Assembly: GCA_938008595.1 (NCBI GenBank)
Contig: CALLKD010000100.1
Coordinates: 1-51,137 of the forward strand
Origin: an uncultured bacterium
Lineage (GTDB): Bacteria; Patescibacteriota; Minisyncoccia; Phycocordibacterales; Phycocordibacteraceae
DNA length: 51,137 nt
Reading direction: 5' to 3'
Shown: positions 38,730 through 47,678 of the stretch, piece by piece
Position numbering within the stretch: the first letter of the stretch is position 1
How the letters are laid out: the number at the start of each line of letters is the position of its first letter
Notes under the pieces: model-generated
The model's input: only the letters and a program-made list of their open reading frames with translations
Database searches by the model: none
What the model was told of the DNA's origin: nothing
Made by a program: the position numbers and the translations under genes

Positions 38730-39158
38730 CTACACTTCCTGGTATGCGTTTTCGAGCGCTGCCTGCTGTGCAATTTGTATTTGTCGCACTTCCTCTAGCT
38801 TCTTGGAATATTCTTCCCTTTTTGCAGCGTCCTCCTTCTTAGTGGCCCATATAATTCCCCAAACACTGAGTGTGATGCCAGGGAGAGCATCGAGAAGTGG
38901 AACAAGCTCAATCACGGTTCCACCAAACATTGCGGCAACCTTGGTGCCCAGGTTGCTTCCGCTAAAGTAGTTCACTCCCAAAATGGCAAACCATATTCCA
39001 AAAACAACAAGCGCAACGGTTGTTACGAGAAACTCAACAACAATATTTACACCGGGAATAAAGAACGCTAGGAACTGAATCCCATCAAACAATATTGCAG
39101 TGAGCAGTAAGAAAAAGGTGGCACTAGACCCTATGCGTTGGCGTGGTTCTTCGGGCAT
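38730..39158 (-). CDS. Hypothetical multi-pass membrane protein in the T4SS-like locus
   Basis: A 142-residue protein with two long hydrophobic hairpins (about residues 12-65 and 72-105) and a charged helical C-terminus (KKEDAAKREEYSKKLEEVRQ). No family recognised. It starts 12 bases after virB4 ends and is surely in the same operon. Confidence 0.65.
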   Translation of the reverse strand: MPEEPRQRIGSSATFFLLLTAILFDGIQFLAFFIPGVNIVVEFLVTTVALVVFGIWFAILGVNYFSGSNLGTKVAAMFGGTVIELVPLLDALPGITLSVWGIIWATKKEDAAKREEYSKKLEEVRQIQIAQQAALENAYQEV

Positions 39159-39170
39159 GGCGTACCTGGA

Positions 39171-40994
39171 TTAACTTTCTGCGGCAAAATCATGACGCTG
39201 GCGCTCCTTCTTGATAGCAAGAAGTTGTGAGGGGTCTGACGTAATAATCTGATCCTCGGTATAGGAAGCCACAATTTTAATTGCCACATGCTTAAGTCCC
39301 GCAAAGAAGAGCCCCTCCCCTACTCCTGACTCAAGGAGAAGAAACTTCTCTTCATCAGTGAGATTGAATGTCTCTTGAAGGATATCAATTGTAGTCGGTG
39401 ATTGCTTCAAAAGGAGTTGGATAGATGAGTTGGTGAGAATTGGTTTTCCGTACGGACTGCGCAAGAAGTCTTCCACGTCCTGTGTAATGGTTGAAATACC
39501 AAGGAAATATTTACGACCGCGCTTGGCAATGCCGAACAAGAATGATGCGGTGTCCTCTGACTTCATCATCCACCATGCCTCATCAACAATGAGCAGACGT
39601 TTCTTAAGTTCCTTACGTACTGCGTTCCAAATAAAGTGAGTAATGATGTACATGGCAATTGGCTTGAGCTCGTCTTCCATGTCACGCACAGAGAACACAA
39701 TAAACTGTGTATTGATATCAACGTTTGTTGGCTGGTTAAGGAATCCAGCGAATGTGCCACGAGTGTACTTTGTAAGGCGAGTAACAAGTGATGCGCTTCC
39801 TTCCATGCCTGAGAGCACGTTCTCAAAGTCTGAAAGTAGTGGTGGTTCCATACCGCTAAAGTCAGAGTCCCCGGTAATATCCTTTAGTGCATAGGTCTCT
39901 GCAATAGCGCGATCCACAATTGCATCCTCTTCAGGAGTAAGTCCCCCAAGCATTATGCGGAAGAGTCCCACAAGCGTAATGATGTTTGAGCGCAGAATAT
40001 CTGCAGGATCTTCATCATCTTTCACTACAGGAAGATCAAATGGGTTAATGTGGTTCTCGCTTGAGAGTGAGATGTTGAACATTTTTCCTCCCACTGCCTG
40101 CGCCAAGTATTCGTATTCTCGTTCAGGGTCGATAACAATAACCTCCGTATCAAACATGAGTGAGCGAAGAATTTCCAATTTCACGGCATATGATTTTCCT
40201 GATCCAGACTTTGCAAAGACAACCGAGTTGTAGTTTTCAAGAGAGAATCTATCAAAGAGAATAAGCGATGCGTTTTGACGATTAATACCGTACAGAATTC
40301 CCCGGTCACTTGAAAGGTCAAACGAAACAAACGGGAAGATGCTTGAAAGCGGAGACGAGTTAAGTTTTGAGTGAACTGCAAGCTCATCAAGACCAAGCGG
40401 TAGTGTAGAGCGGAACCCTTGCTCTTGTTCAAACAAAGCAGGCTTTGTGTATACCAGTTTTGAATCAAGTATTCCACGAACATCCCCTTCCACCTTATCA
40501 AGCCCTTCTTTTGTAGAGGAGTAGAGTGTGAGGTACAACCCAACATCAAAAATACGTTCCTGTGCTTGCTGCAAATTATCTCGTAGTGTTTCAAGATCTT
40601 GATATGCAGTATCTAGTTTTGGATCACGCACCAGACCTTTTGATTCCCGTTCACTAATCTGACTCTGCACTTCAGCCACCTTCTTCTGGAATTTGCGCAA
40701 CGCCGATGCCGTTTCTTCAGGCTCAATATAAATACTTACATCAAACACCTTATCCAAGTTCACAATCGGTGTGAACCAGCCATCAGAAAGGAATCGCGGG
40801 TATGAAATTGTATAAAAGGTGCGAGACACCTTTTCGCCCAGTTCAATCTCACGAGAGCCCACCTTAAGAGCTGCTGGCGCTATGGTGTCAGCAAGATCAA
40901 GAGTGCCTGCCGCATAAATATCATTTGGGAGAACCGGCACAATCGGTGTTTCTTCCTTCTTCTCCCCTCCCCCAAGAAAATCTAGTAGTGACAT
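39171..40994 (-). CDS. virB4: VirB4-family T4SS ATPase
   Basis: A 607-residue VirB4/TraC-type ATPase that energises type IV secretion and pilus assembly. The first ~200 residues form part of the VirB4 N-terminal domain with a coiled-coil (about 95-150). The RecA-like domain has Walker A AKSGSGKSY at 261-269, VIVIDPEREYEYLAQ, Walker B LLIVDEAW at 467-474 and FLGISTITQDVEDFL. Full VirB4 proteins have ~800 residues; the missing N-terminal piece appears to be the separate 209-residue product of the gene 1 base upstream. Confidence 0.92.
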   Translation of the reverse strand: MSLLDFLGGGEKKEETPIVPVLPNDIYAAGTLDLADTIAPAALKVGSREIELGEKVSRTFYTISYPRFLSDGWFTPIVNLDKVFDVSIYIEPEETASALRKFQKKVAEVQSQISERESKGLVRDPKLDTAYQDLETLRDNLQQAQERIFDVGLYLTLYSSTKEGLDKVEGDVRGILDSKLVYTKPALFEQEQGFRSTLPLGLDELAVHSKLNSSPLSSIFPFVSFDLSSDRGILYGINRQNASLILFDRFSLENYNSVVFAKSGSGKSYAVKLEILRSLMFDTEVIVIDPEREYEYLAQAVGGKMFNISLSSENHINPFDLPVVKDDEDPADILRSNIITLVGLFRIMLGGLTPEEDAIVDRAIAETYALKDITGDSDFSGMEPPLLSDFENVLSGMEGSASLVTRLTKYTRGTFAGFLNQPTNVDINTQFIVFSVRDMEDELKPIAMYIITHFIWNAVRKELKKRLLIVDEAWWMMKSEDTASFLFGIAKRGRKYFLGISTITQDVEDFLRSPYGKPILTNSSIQLLLKQSPTTIDILQETFNLTDEEKFLLLESGVGEGLFFAGLKHVAIKIVASYTEDQIITSDPSQLLAIKKERQRHDFAAES

Positions 40995-40995
40995 A

Positions 40996-41625
40996 TTATC
41001 GTTCGGTAAGGCGAATAGGGTTCTCCATATCGGCTAGATTAAAGGAGCGGTACAAGAGTTCAATAATTTCCTCAGTATTTAGAGGAACAGCACGCAGTCC
41101 ACATGAAGCAAGCCCACTCGCCACAAGTGCCATGCGTTGCTCTAGCTGCACACGTGACTCTTCAAAGCTTTGGTTCTCCACGTTGTCAGGCTTCTTTCCA
41201 CCAAAGACACCCAAGTTTGCACCAATGTTTGCAAGTGCAGCACCGCCATATGGCACCACCACATAAAACGTCTTCGTCATAATGTCACTTCCCTCAATAA
41301 AGTTTCGAATAAACGAAATATATTCCCGTACTTGAATGCGGAGCAGCTCAGTAGTTTGCCTTCCTGCACGCTCTTCAAGGAGTGCTAGGTACGGACGAAT
41401 ATCTGTTTTACGTGAGTGAACGACTATCTGTATAGGAAAATCAAGGGTATTAAGGAAGTTTTGAAATCCTCCAATGATTGCCTGCTGTTCATCACCTGAC
41501 TTAAGACCAAAGTTTAGTGACGAGCACATGAGGATAGAGCGGTATCCTCCATTTTTAAGTATGGCTACACCGCTTCGAACCTCTTGCACGGGAACAAATG
41601 ATTGTGTTGATTTTGAGGTTGCCAT
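40996..41625 (-). CDS. Separate VirB4 N-terminal-like (TraC/TrbE-N) protein
   Basis: A 209-residue soluble protein resembling the N-terminal CagE/TrbE/VirB domain: ILKNGGYRSILMCSSLNFGL, then QAIIGGFQNFLNTLDFPIQI and VVHSRKTDIRPYL, with no P-loop. It ends 1 base before virB4 starts. Its length plus that of the 607-residue ATPase equals a normal VirB4, so this looks like a split gene whose halves remain adjacent and co-translated. Confidence 0.8.
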   Translation of the reverse strand: MATSKSTQSFVPVQEVRSGVAILKNGGYRSILMCSSLNFGLKSGDEQQAIIGGFQNFLNTLDFPIQIVVHSRKTDIRPYLALLEERAGRQTTELLRIQVREYISFIRNFIEGSDIMTKTFYVVVPYGGAALANIGANLGVFGGKKPDNVENQSFEESRVQLEQRMALVASGLASCGLRAVPLNTEEIIELLYRSFNLADMENPIRLTER

Positions 41626-41628
41626 ATT

Positions 41629-42048
41629 TTATGTGTTTTCTTCACCGCCTGGTGCGCGATCTTTTACATCAAGAGACCACGCAAGATCATGTAGCTTGTT
41701 TGCTGAAAGACCCAGTTTTTCACGGGCAGGCGCTGCCTCTGTTGTGATCTTCGTTGGAGCAACAACCTTTTCTCCCTTCTTCCAAAGATAGAGGCGGTCT
41801 GTCATATAGAACTTAAGTCCTGCCTCAAGCATCTGCGTAAAATCCTTATTATTTACTTTGTAAAACGCAAGTGCACCGCTGAGTGCAGCAACTGGAACAG
41901 AGACAAGAATTGCGAGAAAGCGGGGTAGATACAAAAATATAATCACACACAAGCCAATTCCTCCGGCAACATACACAAATTGCTTAAATGTAAGAGGGCC
42001 AAAGATTTTATCCTCTACATCAATAAACTGTGGTACTTGGTACTCCAT
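41629..42048 (-). CDS. PrgI-family T4SS inner-membrane protein
   Basis: A 139-residue PrgI-family protein (VirB3-like in position). It begins MEYQVPQFIDVEDKIFGPLT, the family hallmark, followed by two membrane helices (about 22-60) and KVNNKDFTQMLEAGLKFY. PrgI partners VirB4 in Gram-positive-type T4SSs. TATACT (42056-42061) ends 7 bases before ATG, an internal leaderless promoter for the PrgI-VirB4 block. Confidence 0.92.
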   Translation of the reverse strand: MEYQVPQFIDVEDKIFGPLTFKQFVYVAGGIGLCVIIFLYLPRFLAILVSVPVAALSGALAFYKVNNKDFTQMLEAGLKFYMTDRLYLWKKGEKVVAPTKITTEAAPAREKLGLSANKLHDLAWSLDVKDRAPGGEENT

Positions 42049-42099
42049 TAAAAATAGTATAGCAGTTACTGGCACCAGAGAACGTGCACACTCACCTAC

Positions 42100-42960
42100 C
42101 TACTGAGGAATTTCCCTGTATGGGTCTACGCGGTATTCCTTGGTAGAAGGTGGTGGAACATCAGCTGGCTTAGGTGCTGGGGCTGGCATACTTGCGAACG
42201 TGTCACGGAGAGGGGTTGATGGTGTAATTGCGGCAGGACGGACATACTGCGGAGTGTCATGTGCAGTATTTGGTATAGAAGACGTTTGAAACGCTCTGGC
42301 AGGAGAGCTTTGTCCAATTGATACTGGTGCCGCTTGCATAACCCCTGGTAAGTTCGCTGGTGCGCTTCCCCCATGCCCTGCCAAGGCCATGTCTTGCTGC
42401 ATTGTTCTAGGATGCACAAGCATCTCGTGCGCTGCTGGCGCTGTTTGCTGTGGGGGTGCGGGCACGAAGGTCGGAACAACCTTGGGCGTTTCTGTCACCC
42501 CCTGTATGAGGTTAATTGAAGGAGTGCTTTGGGCGGGTGGCTCAACAGGTGTGGGGCTTGTGGGTGAAGTCACTGTACCAACCTGCATCACTGGCACCAT
42601 GGGTTCAGCGCGCACAGGAATACTCGAAGGTGTTTCCTGCTCTTCTGCTCTCAGTTTCTTAAAGACCTGCTCGTTAATATCAACAGTGAGGCCTTGCACT
42701 GCTTCCTTAGAAATTCCTGCGGTAAGAAGTTCGTTTGTAAATTCCTCGGGAGTAAATATCCCGAGCAGCATATAGAGGTATGCTCGTTCAAAGACACCTG
42801 CATGATCAGCATGGAGGCCATACTTTTGAGTTAATGCGAGTGCAACTTGGTTTCTTTGCGGTCCACGTAAAAAGTTTTGAATAGGTCGTGGTAAGGCATC
42901 AATCAATAACGATATCTTGTCTTCGAGTGCCAGCTCTTCAACTGAAAGTTCCTGCTCCAT
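42100..42960 (-). CDS. T4SS-locus protein with a Pro-rich disordered tail
   Basis: A 286-residue protein. The first ~110 residues are helical (MEQELSVEELALEDKISLLI and the following ARFVFERAY-type helices around residue 60); the rest is a Pro/Ala/Thr/Ser-rich disordered tail with VPVMQVG, PPQQTAPAAHE and a final YRVDPYREIPQ. No membrane segment, so likely cytosolic. TATAGT (42967-42972) ends 6 bases before ATG 42960. It lies between VirB6-like and PrgI, and could be a scaffold or substrate adaptor; unassigned. Confidence 0.6.
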   Translation of the reverse strand: MEQELSVEELALEDKISLLIDALPRPIQNFLRGPQRNQVALALTQKYGLHADHAGVFERAYLYMLLGIFTPEEFTNELLTAGISKEAVQGLTVDINEQVFKKLRAEEQETPSSIPVRAEPMVPVMQVGTVTSPTSPTPVEPPAQSTPSINLIQGVTETPKVVPTFVPAPPQQTAPAAHEMLVHPRTMQQDMALAGHGGSAPANLPGVMQAAPVSIGQSSPARAFQTSSIPNTAHDTPQYVRPAAITPSTPLRDTFASMPAPAPKPADVPPPSTKEYRVDPYREIPQ

Positions 42961-42998
42961 TCCTATACTATACGACACGATCACCTCTACTTCCCCGC

Positions 42999-45140
42999 TT
43001 ATGCATTAGTTTTTTCCTTCGCCTCCTCTTGCGCTTGTTTTTTGAACGCCTCAATAATTTCGTCGTTGTGGGACTTCTTAAGACTTCCTTTAATCTTATC
43101 TACTGCGTCAGCACGAGCTCTTCCACTTGCAAATGGACTGAATTCATTCCATGTCAAAGGATTTCTGTTCATGTTGGCGTCCATTCTGTCAGCATACCGC
43201 TTCTTGTTTGCATTCTTGCCAACGCCGACAACTCCTGCATCATAGTCTCCTTCAATGCGTTGAGTTACACCAAGGGTCTCCTTGTCTACCCTCTCGATAT
43301 TGTCCTTGAACTGTTTAATGTTTGCGGTATGTTGAGCATCAACATCGACAATCTGACTTCTAAGATTTGCGATTTCAGCCTCACGCTGTGTTGTCCGTTC
43401 TGTGTGTTGCTTTGTAATTTCATCAAGTTCCGCACGTTCCTTGGTCATCGCTTCCATGTCACCACTTAGTAGTGTTGCGCTAATTCTTCCCTGTCGAGCC
43501 GTAACCTCAGCGGCATAACTCGTTTCTGCTGATGTTTTTTCAGCGCCCAACCTAGCCAGCTCGGCTACTGCAGCGTCATTCTTCGCCTTTTTTTCCTTGA
43601 ATGAACCCTCTTCAGCTTTCATGCCTGCTTCGAGAGTTTTCTTCTGTGCTAGTAAGGTCTTCTTTTGTTCGTTTAATTGGGTCTCCAGCGCCTTGTTCTT
43701 AGTTGACTGTCCAAGCGAGTTCGCGTATGTGATGCGTGCATCAGTAGCAGTTTTAAGTGTTTTTACGTACCCTCCTTCCTTTGCTTTGCCAACATTGAGG
43801 CCGGAGTACTTTATGACACTACCGCCAGCTTTTGAGGCGCGAATGTCGTAGCTTGCCTTAGCTCCCTTATCAAATACGCCTGCAAGTGCTCTTCCTGTAC
43901 CTGAAGCACCAAAATTACTGGTTCGGATAGTTTTACTAATCTTGTTTGAAGCCCTTCCCATTGTTCGGCGACCGAGAGACGCACCCGTTCCAATTACCAA
44001 ACCTCCTGCAAAACTTGTGGCATATTCTGCCCCCATGGCACCAAACTTCTTTGCGGCAACAAGTGATCCAATAAGAAAGCCAATTACAATTGTAAAAATA
44101 AAAAGTATTCCCGCGGTATTGGTGCCACTGTTTGCAAGCGCTTCGCCGAGGCTCCCCCCTTTAGAGAATGAATCCGCAACTTTTAAACTAATTAATATAA
44201 GGAGCAATAGGACTGGCGCAAAGAACGCCTGAGATATAAGCGTGCTCCACCAGTTCTTTGCAAACTTCTTAAGCGGTGGAAGTGCCATCCCCGCAAAGCC
44301 AATTGGTGATGCAATCATTACAAACGAAAGAACCACTGCTCGGGTGGTGAGCATTATTGCTGCGGCAAGAAACACAACTGCACCAACCATGGCAAAAATA
44401 GATAGTCCAATAAATGTGGTTACAGACGCCGGGCCACTCCCTGCACCGTTTGCGGTATACATTGTTGAAAGTCCTGTTGACTGCATGATGTGACCTGCAA
44501 GACCGTTATTTAGCATACAGTCCTCGGTGTTTCCTGACGTACAAGCACTTGTGTTTGCTTGGTTATAAAACGTGGTACTAAAAATATTAGAGGCGTCAAT
44601 TACTGCCTCTGCTGCAAAGAGGCTGAAGTTAATGAGTAGCGCAAAGATTAGAAGATTTGGCAGTGTCTTCTTAAAGCTATAGTTATTAATTTGCAGAATG
44701 GTTGATAGTCCAATAAAGACAAACCCAAACAGCAACAACATGTTTCCAAGATCACGAAGTATTCCCCACGCAACAAGAAGTCCAGGAGAATTTCCAATGA
44801 GTGTTGAGAATTGGAAAACAGTCTTTACAACAACGAAGTTAAGAATAAGGCCAGAGAGTGAAAGTAATGTGTTTGCAAGACCAAAGATAAAGAAGCCGGC
44901 AGTATCCAAAATACAGGTGCCAATATTTGAAATTTCGCAGGAGTCAGATGATTTTTCCTGGGCCTGTTTGGCTTGCTTAACATATGACTGCGTACCCGCC
45001 TCCGTGCTGGCTCCCGCAGTCGGGGTGCTTGTTGAAGTGGTCGCCGTTTGTGCGAACGCAACAGGGGTGAGCAAGAAGAACACTCCCAACAAAGCGATGA
45101 GTGTTCTTTTTGAAAGGAGGTGAAGAGTAGTGCCTTTCAT
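42999..45140 (-). CDS. VirB6/TrbL-like T4SS membrane protein with a long coiled-coil tail
   Basis: A 713-residue protein with a signal peptide (ends VAFAQT near residue 31), seven or more membrane helices between ~80 and ~400 (for example LLLFGFVFIGLSTILQI and VVLSFVMIASPIGFAGMAL), and a cytosolic C-terminal half (about 480-640) of Lys/Glu/Ala heptads predicted as coiled-coil. The membrane core fits the VirB6/TrbL channel family. The ATG is 2 bases past the upstream gene's stop. Confidence 0.8.
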   Translation of the reverse strand: MKGTTLHLLSKRTLIALLGVFFLLTPVAFAQTATTSTSTPTAGASTEAGTQSYVKQAKQAQEKSSDSCEISNIGTCILDTAGFFIFGLANTLLSLSGLILNFVVVKTVFQFSTLIGNSPGLLVAWGILRDLGNMLLLFGFVFIGLSTILQINNYSFKKTLPNLLIFALLINFSLFAAEAVIDASNIFSTTFYNQANTSACTSGNTEDCMLNNGLAGHIMQSTGLSTMYTANGAGSGPASVTTFIGLSIFAMVGAVVFLAAAIMLTTRAVVLSFVMIASPIGFAGMALPPLKKFAKNWWSTLISQAFFAPVLLLLILISLKVADSFSKGGSLGEALANSGTNTAGILFIFTIVIGFLIGSLVAAKKFGAMGAEYATSFAGGLVIGTGASLGRRTMGRASNKISKTIRTSNFGASGTGRALAGVFDKGAKASYDIRASKAGGSVIKYSGLNVGKAKEGGYVKTLKTATDARITYANSLGQSTKNKALETQLNEQKKTLLAQKKTLEAGMKAEEGSFKEKKAKNDAAVAELARLGAEKTSAETSYAAEVTARQGRISATLLSGDMEAMTKERAELDEITKQHTERTTQREAEIANLRSQIVDVDAQHTANIKQFKDNIERVDKETLGVTQRIEGDYDAGVVGVGKNANKKRYADRMDANMNRNPLTWNEFSPFASGRARADAVDKIKGSLKKSHNDEIIEAFKKQAQEEAKEKTNA

Positions 45141-45142
45141 GG

Positions 45143-46606
45143 TTACTGTATGGGCACTCCACAACTCGCTGAGATCTGCTTAAGTGTTGTGTAGAGTGAT
45201 GCGGGAGTGCTATTTTCGGTATCCTGCGCGTCCCCGGCAGCTGCACCCATCTCAGCGGCAGTTGGAAGAATGTTTGATGATAGCAAACTCTGATTTTGTG
45301 TAAGCACATCAGTAATTGTCGATGTACGCTCACTAGCAGCAGTACTTTGTGCTGTTGTCACCTGGTCTGAAAGAGTTGCAATCTCAGAGAGTGCCTTTGA
45401 AGCCTTGGCAACTCCTGCTGTGGCAGCATCGAGTGCCTTCTGGATCACGCCTAGCTGTGATGAATTTGTAACCGTGCAGGCCTTCTGCGCAGTGGTAGCA
45501 GCGTCAAGTATCTTTTGTTCGTTTGCTTGATATGCACTAATTTCATTACTCTGCACGATAAGATTTTGCTGGAAGCCATTTGAAAGACTGCTTGAAACCT
45601 GGTTGTAGTTAGAAGAGTCAGTGGCTTGTGAGAGGTATGATCTACCACCTCCTGAAGAAGGTTGTGATACGCCGCTCAGTCCCCCACTACCAAGAACTTG
45701 ATTCACCATTTGTCCTGCAAGTGCACTTACAATTTCATTTATAGAGTCTGCGAGTTCAAGTTGGCGCACACCAGTACCGAGTGAGTTTTCAAGCTGACTT
45801 TCAACCACTGCTCCAGGACTTTGTATCTTGTGTCCCACACAGTCATCTTGATTTGAAAGATTTATGTCAGTAAGGGCACCAACGGCAGCATTGGTCGCCT
45901 TAGCACAGCCGCCCCTGTATGAAAGAAATCCCTTACCCCAGTCAATCTCTGTTTTTCGTTGCCCTGCTGCTTGGTCTACTTGCGCAAAGAGTGCACGCTG
46001 AGCTTGAATGTACGCGCCAAATGGGTTATTTCCCGGATTCTGCACTGCTGCCAAGGACGCATTAAATCCTCCTTGTGAGAAATCTCCATTAAGGAATGCG
46101 GTGGGGTCATCACTGTACTGTCCCAGTGTATACGGATTTACTCCCCAATCGCTTGTGGTCATGTAGTACTGCTCACGAAGTTTTTGTGCAATTTGATCTT
46201 GGAAGGGAGAACGAATAGTAAAACCAGTTGCATCATAGGTAACCTGATCAAGCTCACTAAAGAAGTTCTCTGCAACAGCATCACCAACACTTTGCAAGCT
46301 TGCACTAAGGTCAGTTACAAAGGCAGGAGACCCATTAAACCCTGAATTAATCCAGTTAACGGTGCTCCTCGTTATTGAATTCACTGCAGTCTTAGCAACC
46401 GTCCACGCAAGACCATTTAGTGCCTGCATTATGAGTGTTTGTGTTGTGGTCTGTGCTGCAGTTGTCACTACCCCACCCACTAAGGCAGGGTTAGTTTCAA
46501 TGGTGGGAATAGCGGCGTACGCTCTATTACTTGAACCAAATGAAAGAAACAACACAAACGTTGCAACGACAAAGGTTATGGTTTTGGATGTGCGGGTGTG
46601 TTTCAT
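45143..46606 (-). CDS. Secreted helical protein of the T4SS-like locus
   Basis: A 487-residue protein with a signal peptide (about 1-31, ending NRAYAA) and a mostly helical, Gln/Ser/Ala-rich mature chain with four or so Cys. The N-terminal helices (TLIMQALNGLAWTVAKTAV) and C-terminal coiled-coil (about 400-450) faintly recall VirB5/TrbJ-type components, but there is no firm match. It starts in the stop codon of the upstream gene (ATGA) and precedes VirB6-like by 2 bases. Confidence 0.65.
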   Translation of the reverse strand: MKHTRTSKTITFVVATFVLFLSFGSSNRAYAAIPTIETNPALVGGVVTTAAQTTTQTLIMQALNGLAWTVAKTAVNSITRSTVNWINSGFNGSPAFVTDLSASLQSVGDAVAENFFSELDQVTYDATGFTIRSPFQDQIAQKLREQYYMTTSDWGVNPYTLGQYSDDPTAFLNGDFSQGGFNASLAAVQNPGNNPFGAYIQAQRALFAQVDQAAGQRKTEIDWGKGFLSYRGGCAKATNAAVGALTDINLSNQDDCVGHKIQSPGAVVESQLENSLGTGVRQLELADSINEIVSALAGQMVNQVLGSGGLSGVSQPSSGGGRSYLSQATDSSNYNQVSSSLSNGFQQNLIVQSNEISAYQANEQKILDAATTAQKACTVTNSSQLGVIQKALDAATAGVAKASKALSEIATLSDQVTTAQSTAASERTSTITDVLTQNQSLLSSNILPTAAEMGAAAGDAQDTENSTPASLYTTLKQISASCGVPIQ

Positions 46607-47601
46607 TGTGTTTGTGCGTCACGTGCAATCTTTACGATAAGTGCACCTGGCGTGCCACTTTCAGGATCACCCGAAGCTAGAATTACTTCTGCAATATTGC
46701 TAAACCCGGTTACCGCCAACTTTGAGTAGGGTTGGTAGAGGGAAAGTGCACCCAAAACACCCACCGGATCCTTCTCATAGTTTGCAACTAGGCGAGTTGA
46801 ACGTGCGAGTGTATCAAAAGATTGAATAAGAAGCAGGTGATCGCTTGCGAGAGCTGGGGGTACGGTAGTGGCAAGTAGATCTTTTGTAATTGCCGCATAC
46901 ATGTCAGCAAGCAAAACCAACTTAGGGCGTGCGGTGGTGTCCCCTTTTTCAACAAGAGCCTCTATAAGAGGAAGTGGCTCCCCATTTCCTGCGGGCACAT
47001 CGTGTGCACGAAGTATTCTCTCTACCGTTCCTGCATAGGTAAGAACATCAGCATTCTTCCCTGTGTGAACAGAAACAAGAGTGTACTTGGATTCAAGCAG
47101 CTTCCCTGCTCGGGTGCTGAAGCTGCGCATGAGCTTTGAAACTAATGCCTGCTGCGCCTCTGCACTCATCGGCTGCCCCTTACTCTCTGCTATGTATTCC
47201 TGAAACAGTTCTTTTGAAAACTCATCGGTAATACTTCCAGGTGCTGGGTCAATTCCCGGGAGATCTGCGCTCGTTAACTTTGTGCTGGTTTTTGGAAGCT
47301 CTTTTGAAAGTGTCTGGGGTGTAAGCTTCCCTGCAGTAAGTGCATCTAGATCACTCATCCCGTCCCCATCGGTGTCCTTTTTGTTTGGGTCAGTTCCATA
47401 TATTGCTTCTTGCCAGTCAGGTAGTCCGTCCCCGTCAGAGTCCTTTAGGGCATATGCTTTGAGTAGTTCATCAGATGAGGCAGCGCTCACCACCTTGCTT
47501 GAAAGGAATGAAGGTCCAGAAAGCACATACCCAAAACCAACGAATACAATCGCCAATATGGATGCTCCACCAATGCGCACATTTCGTGTAGAAAAAGGCA
47601 T
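46603..47601 (-). CDS. Membrane-anchored protein with TSP3-type calcium-binding repeats
   Basis: A 332-residue protein with an N-terminal anchor (about 9-29) followed by two thrombospondin type-3 repeats: KDSDGDGLPDWQEAIYGTD and DTDGDGMSDLDA, which bind Ca2+ in an extended Asp-rich loop. The remaining ~230 residues are helical and unrecognised. ATG 47601 is chosen because the earlier frame overlaps rsmA. First gene of the T4SS-like operon, overlapping the next by four bases. Confidence 0.7.
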   Translation of the reverse strand: MPFSTRNVRIGGASILAIVFVGFGYVLSGPSFLSSKVVSAASSDELLKAYALKDSDGDGLPDWQEAIYGTDPNKKDTDGDGMSDLDALTAGKLTPQTLSKELPKTSTKLTSADLPGIDPAPGSITDEFSKELFQEYIAESKGQPMSAEAQQALVSKLMRSFSTRAGKLLESKYTLVSVHTGKNADVLTYAGTVERILRAHDVPAGNGEPLPLIEALVEKGDTTARPKLVLLADMYAAITKDLLATTVPPALASDHLLLIQSFDTLARSTRLVANYEKDPVGVLGALSLYQPYSKLAVTGFSNIAEVILASGDPESGTPGALIVKIARDAQTQ

Positions 47602-47678
47602 AGTTGCTACATAAATAGTAGCACAAGGAGTTGCCGATATACCTAAATAGTACCTAGCGGTATGTGCATTACGAACCA

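Noticed and set aside
35866-47601. T4SS locus as an integrative conjugative element
   Set aside because: No relaxase, integrase, att repeats or coupling ATPase; flanked by core genes yidC and rsmA.
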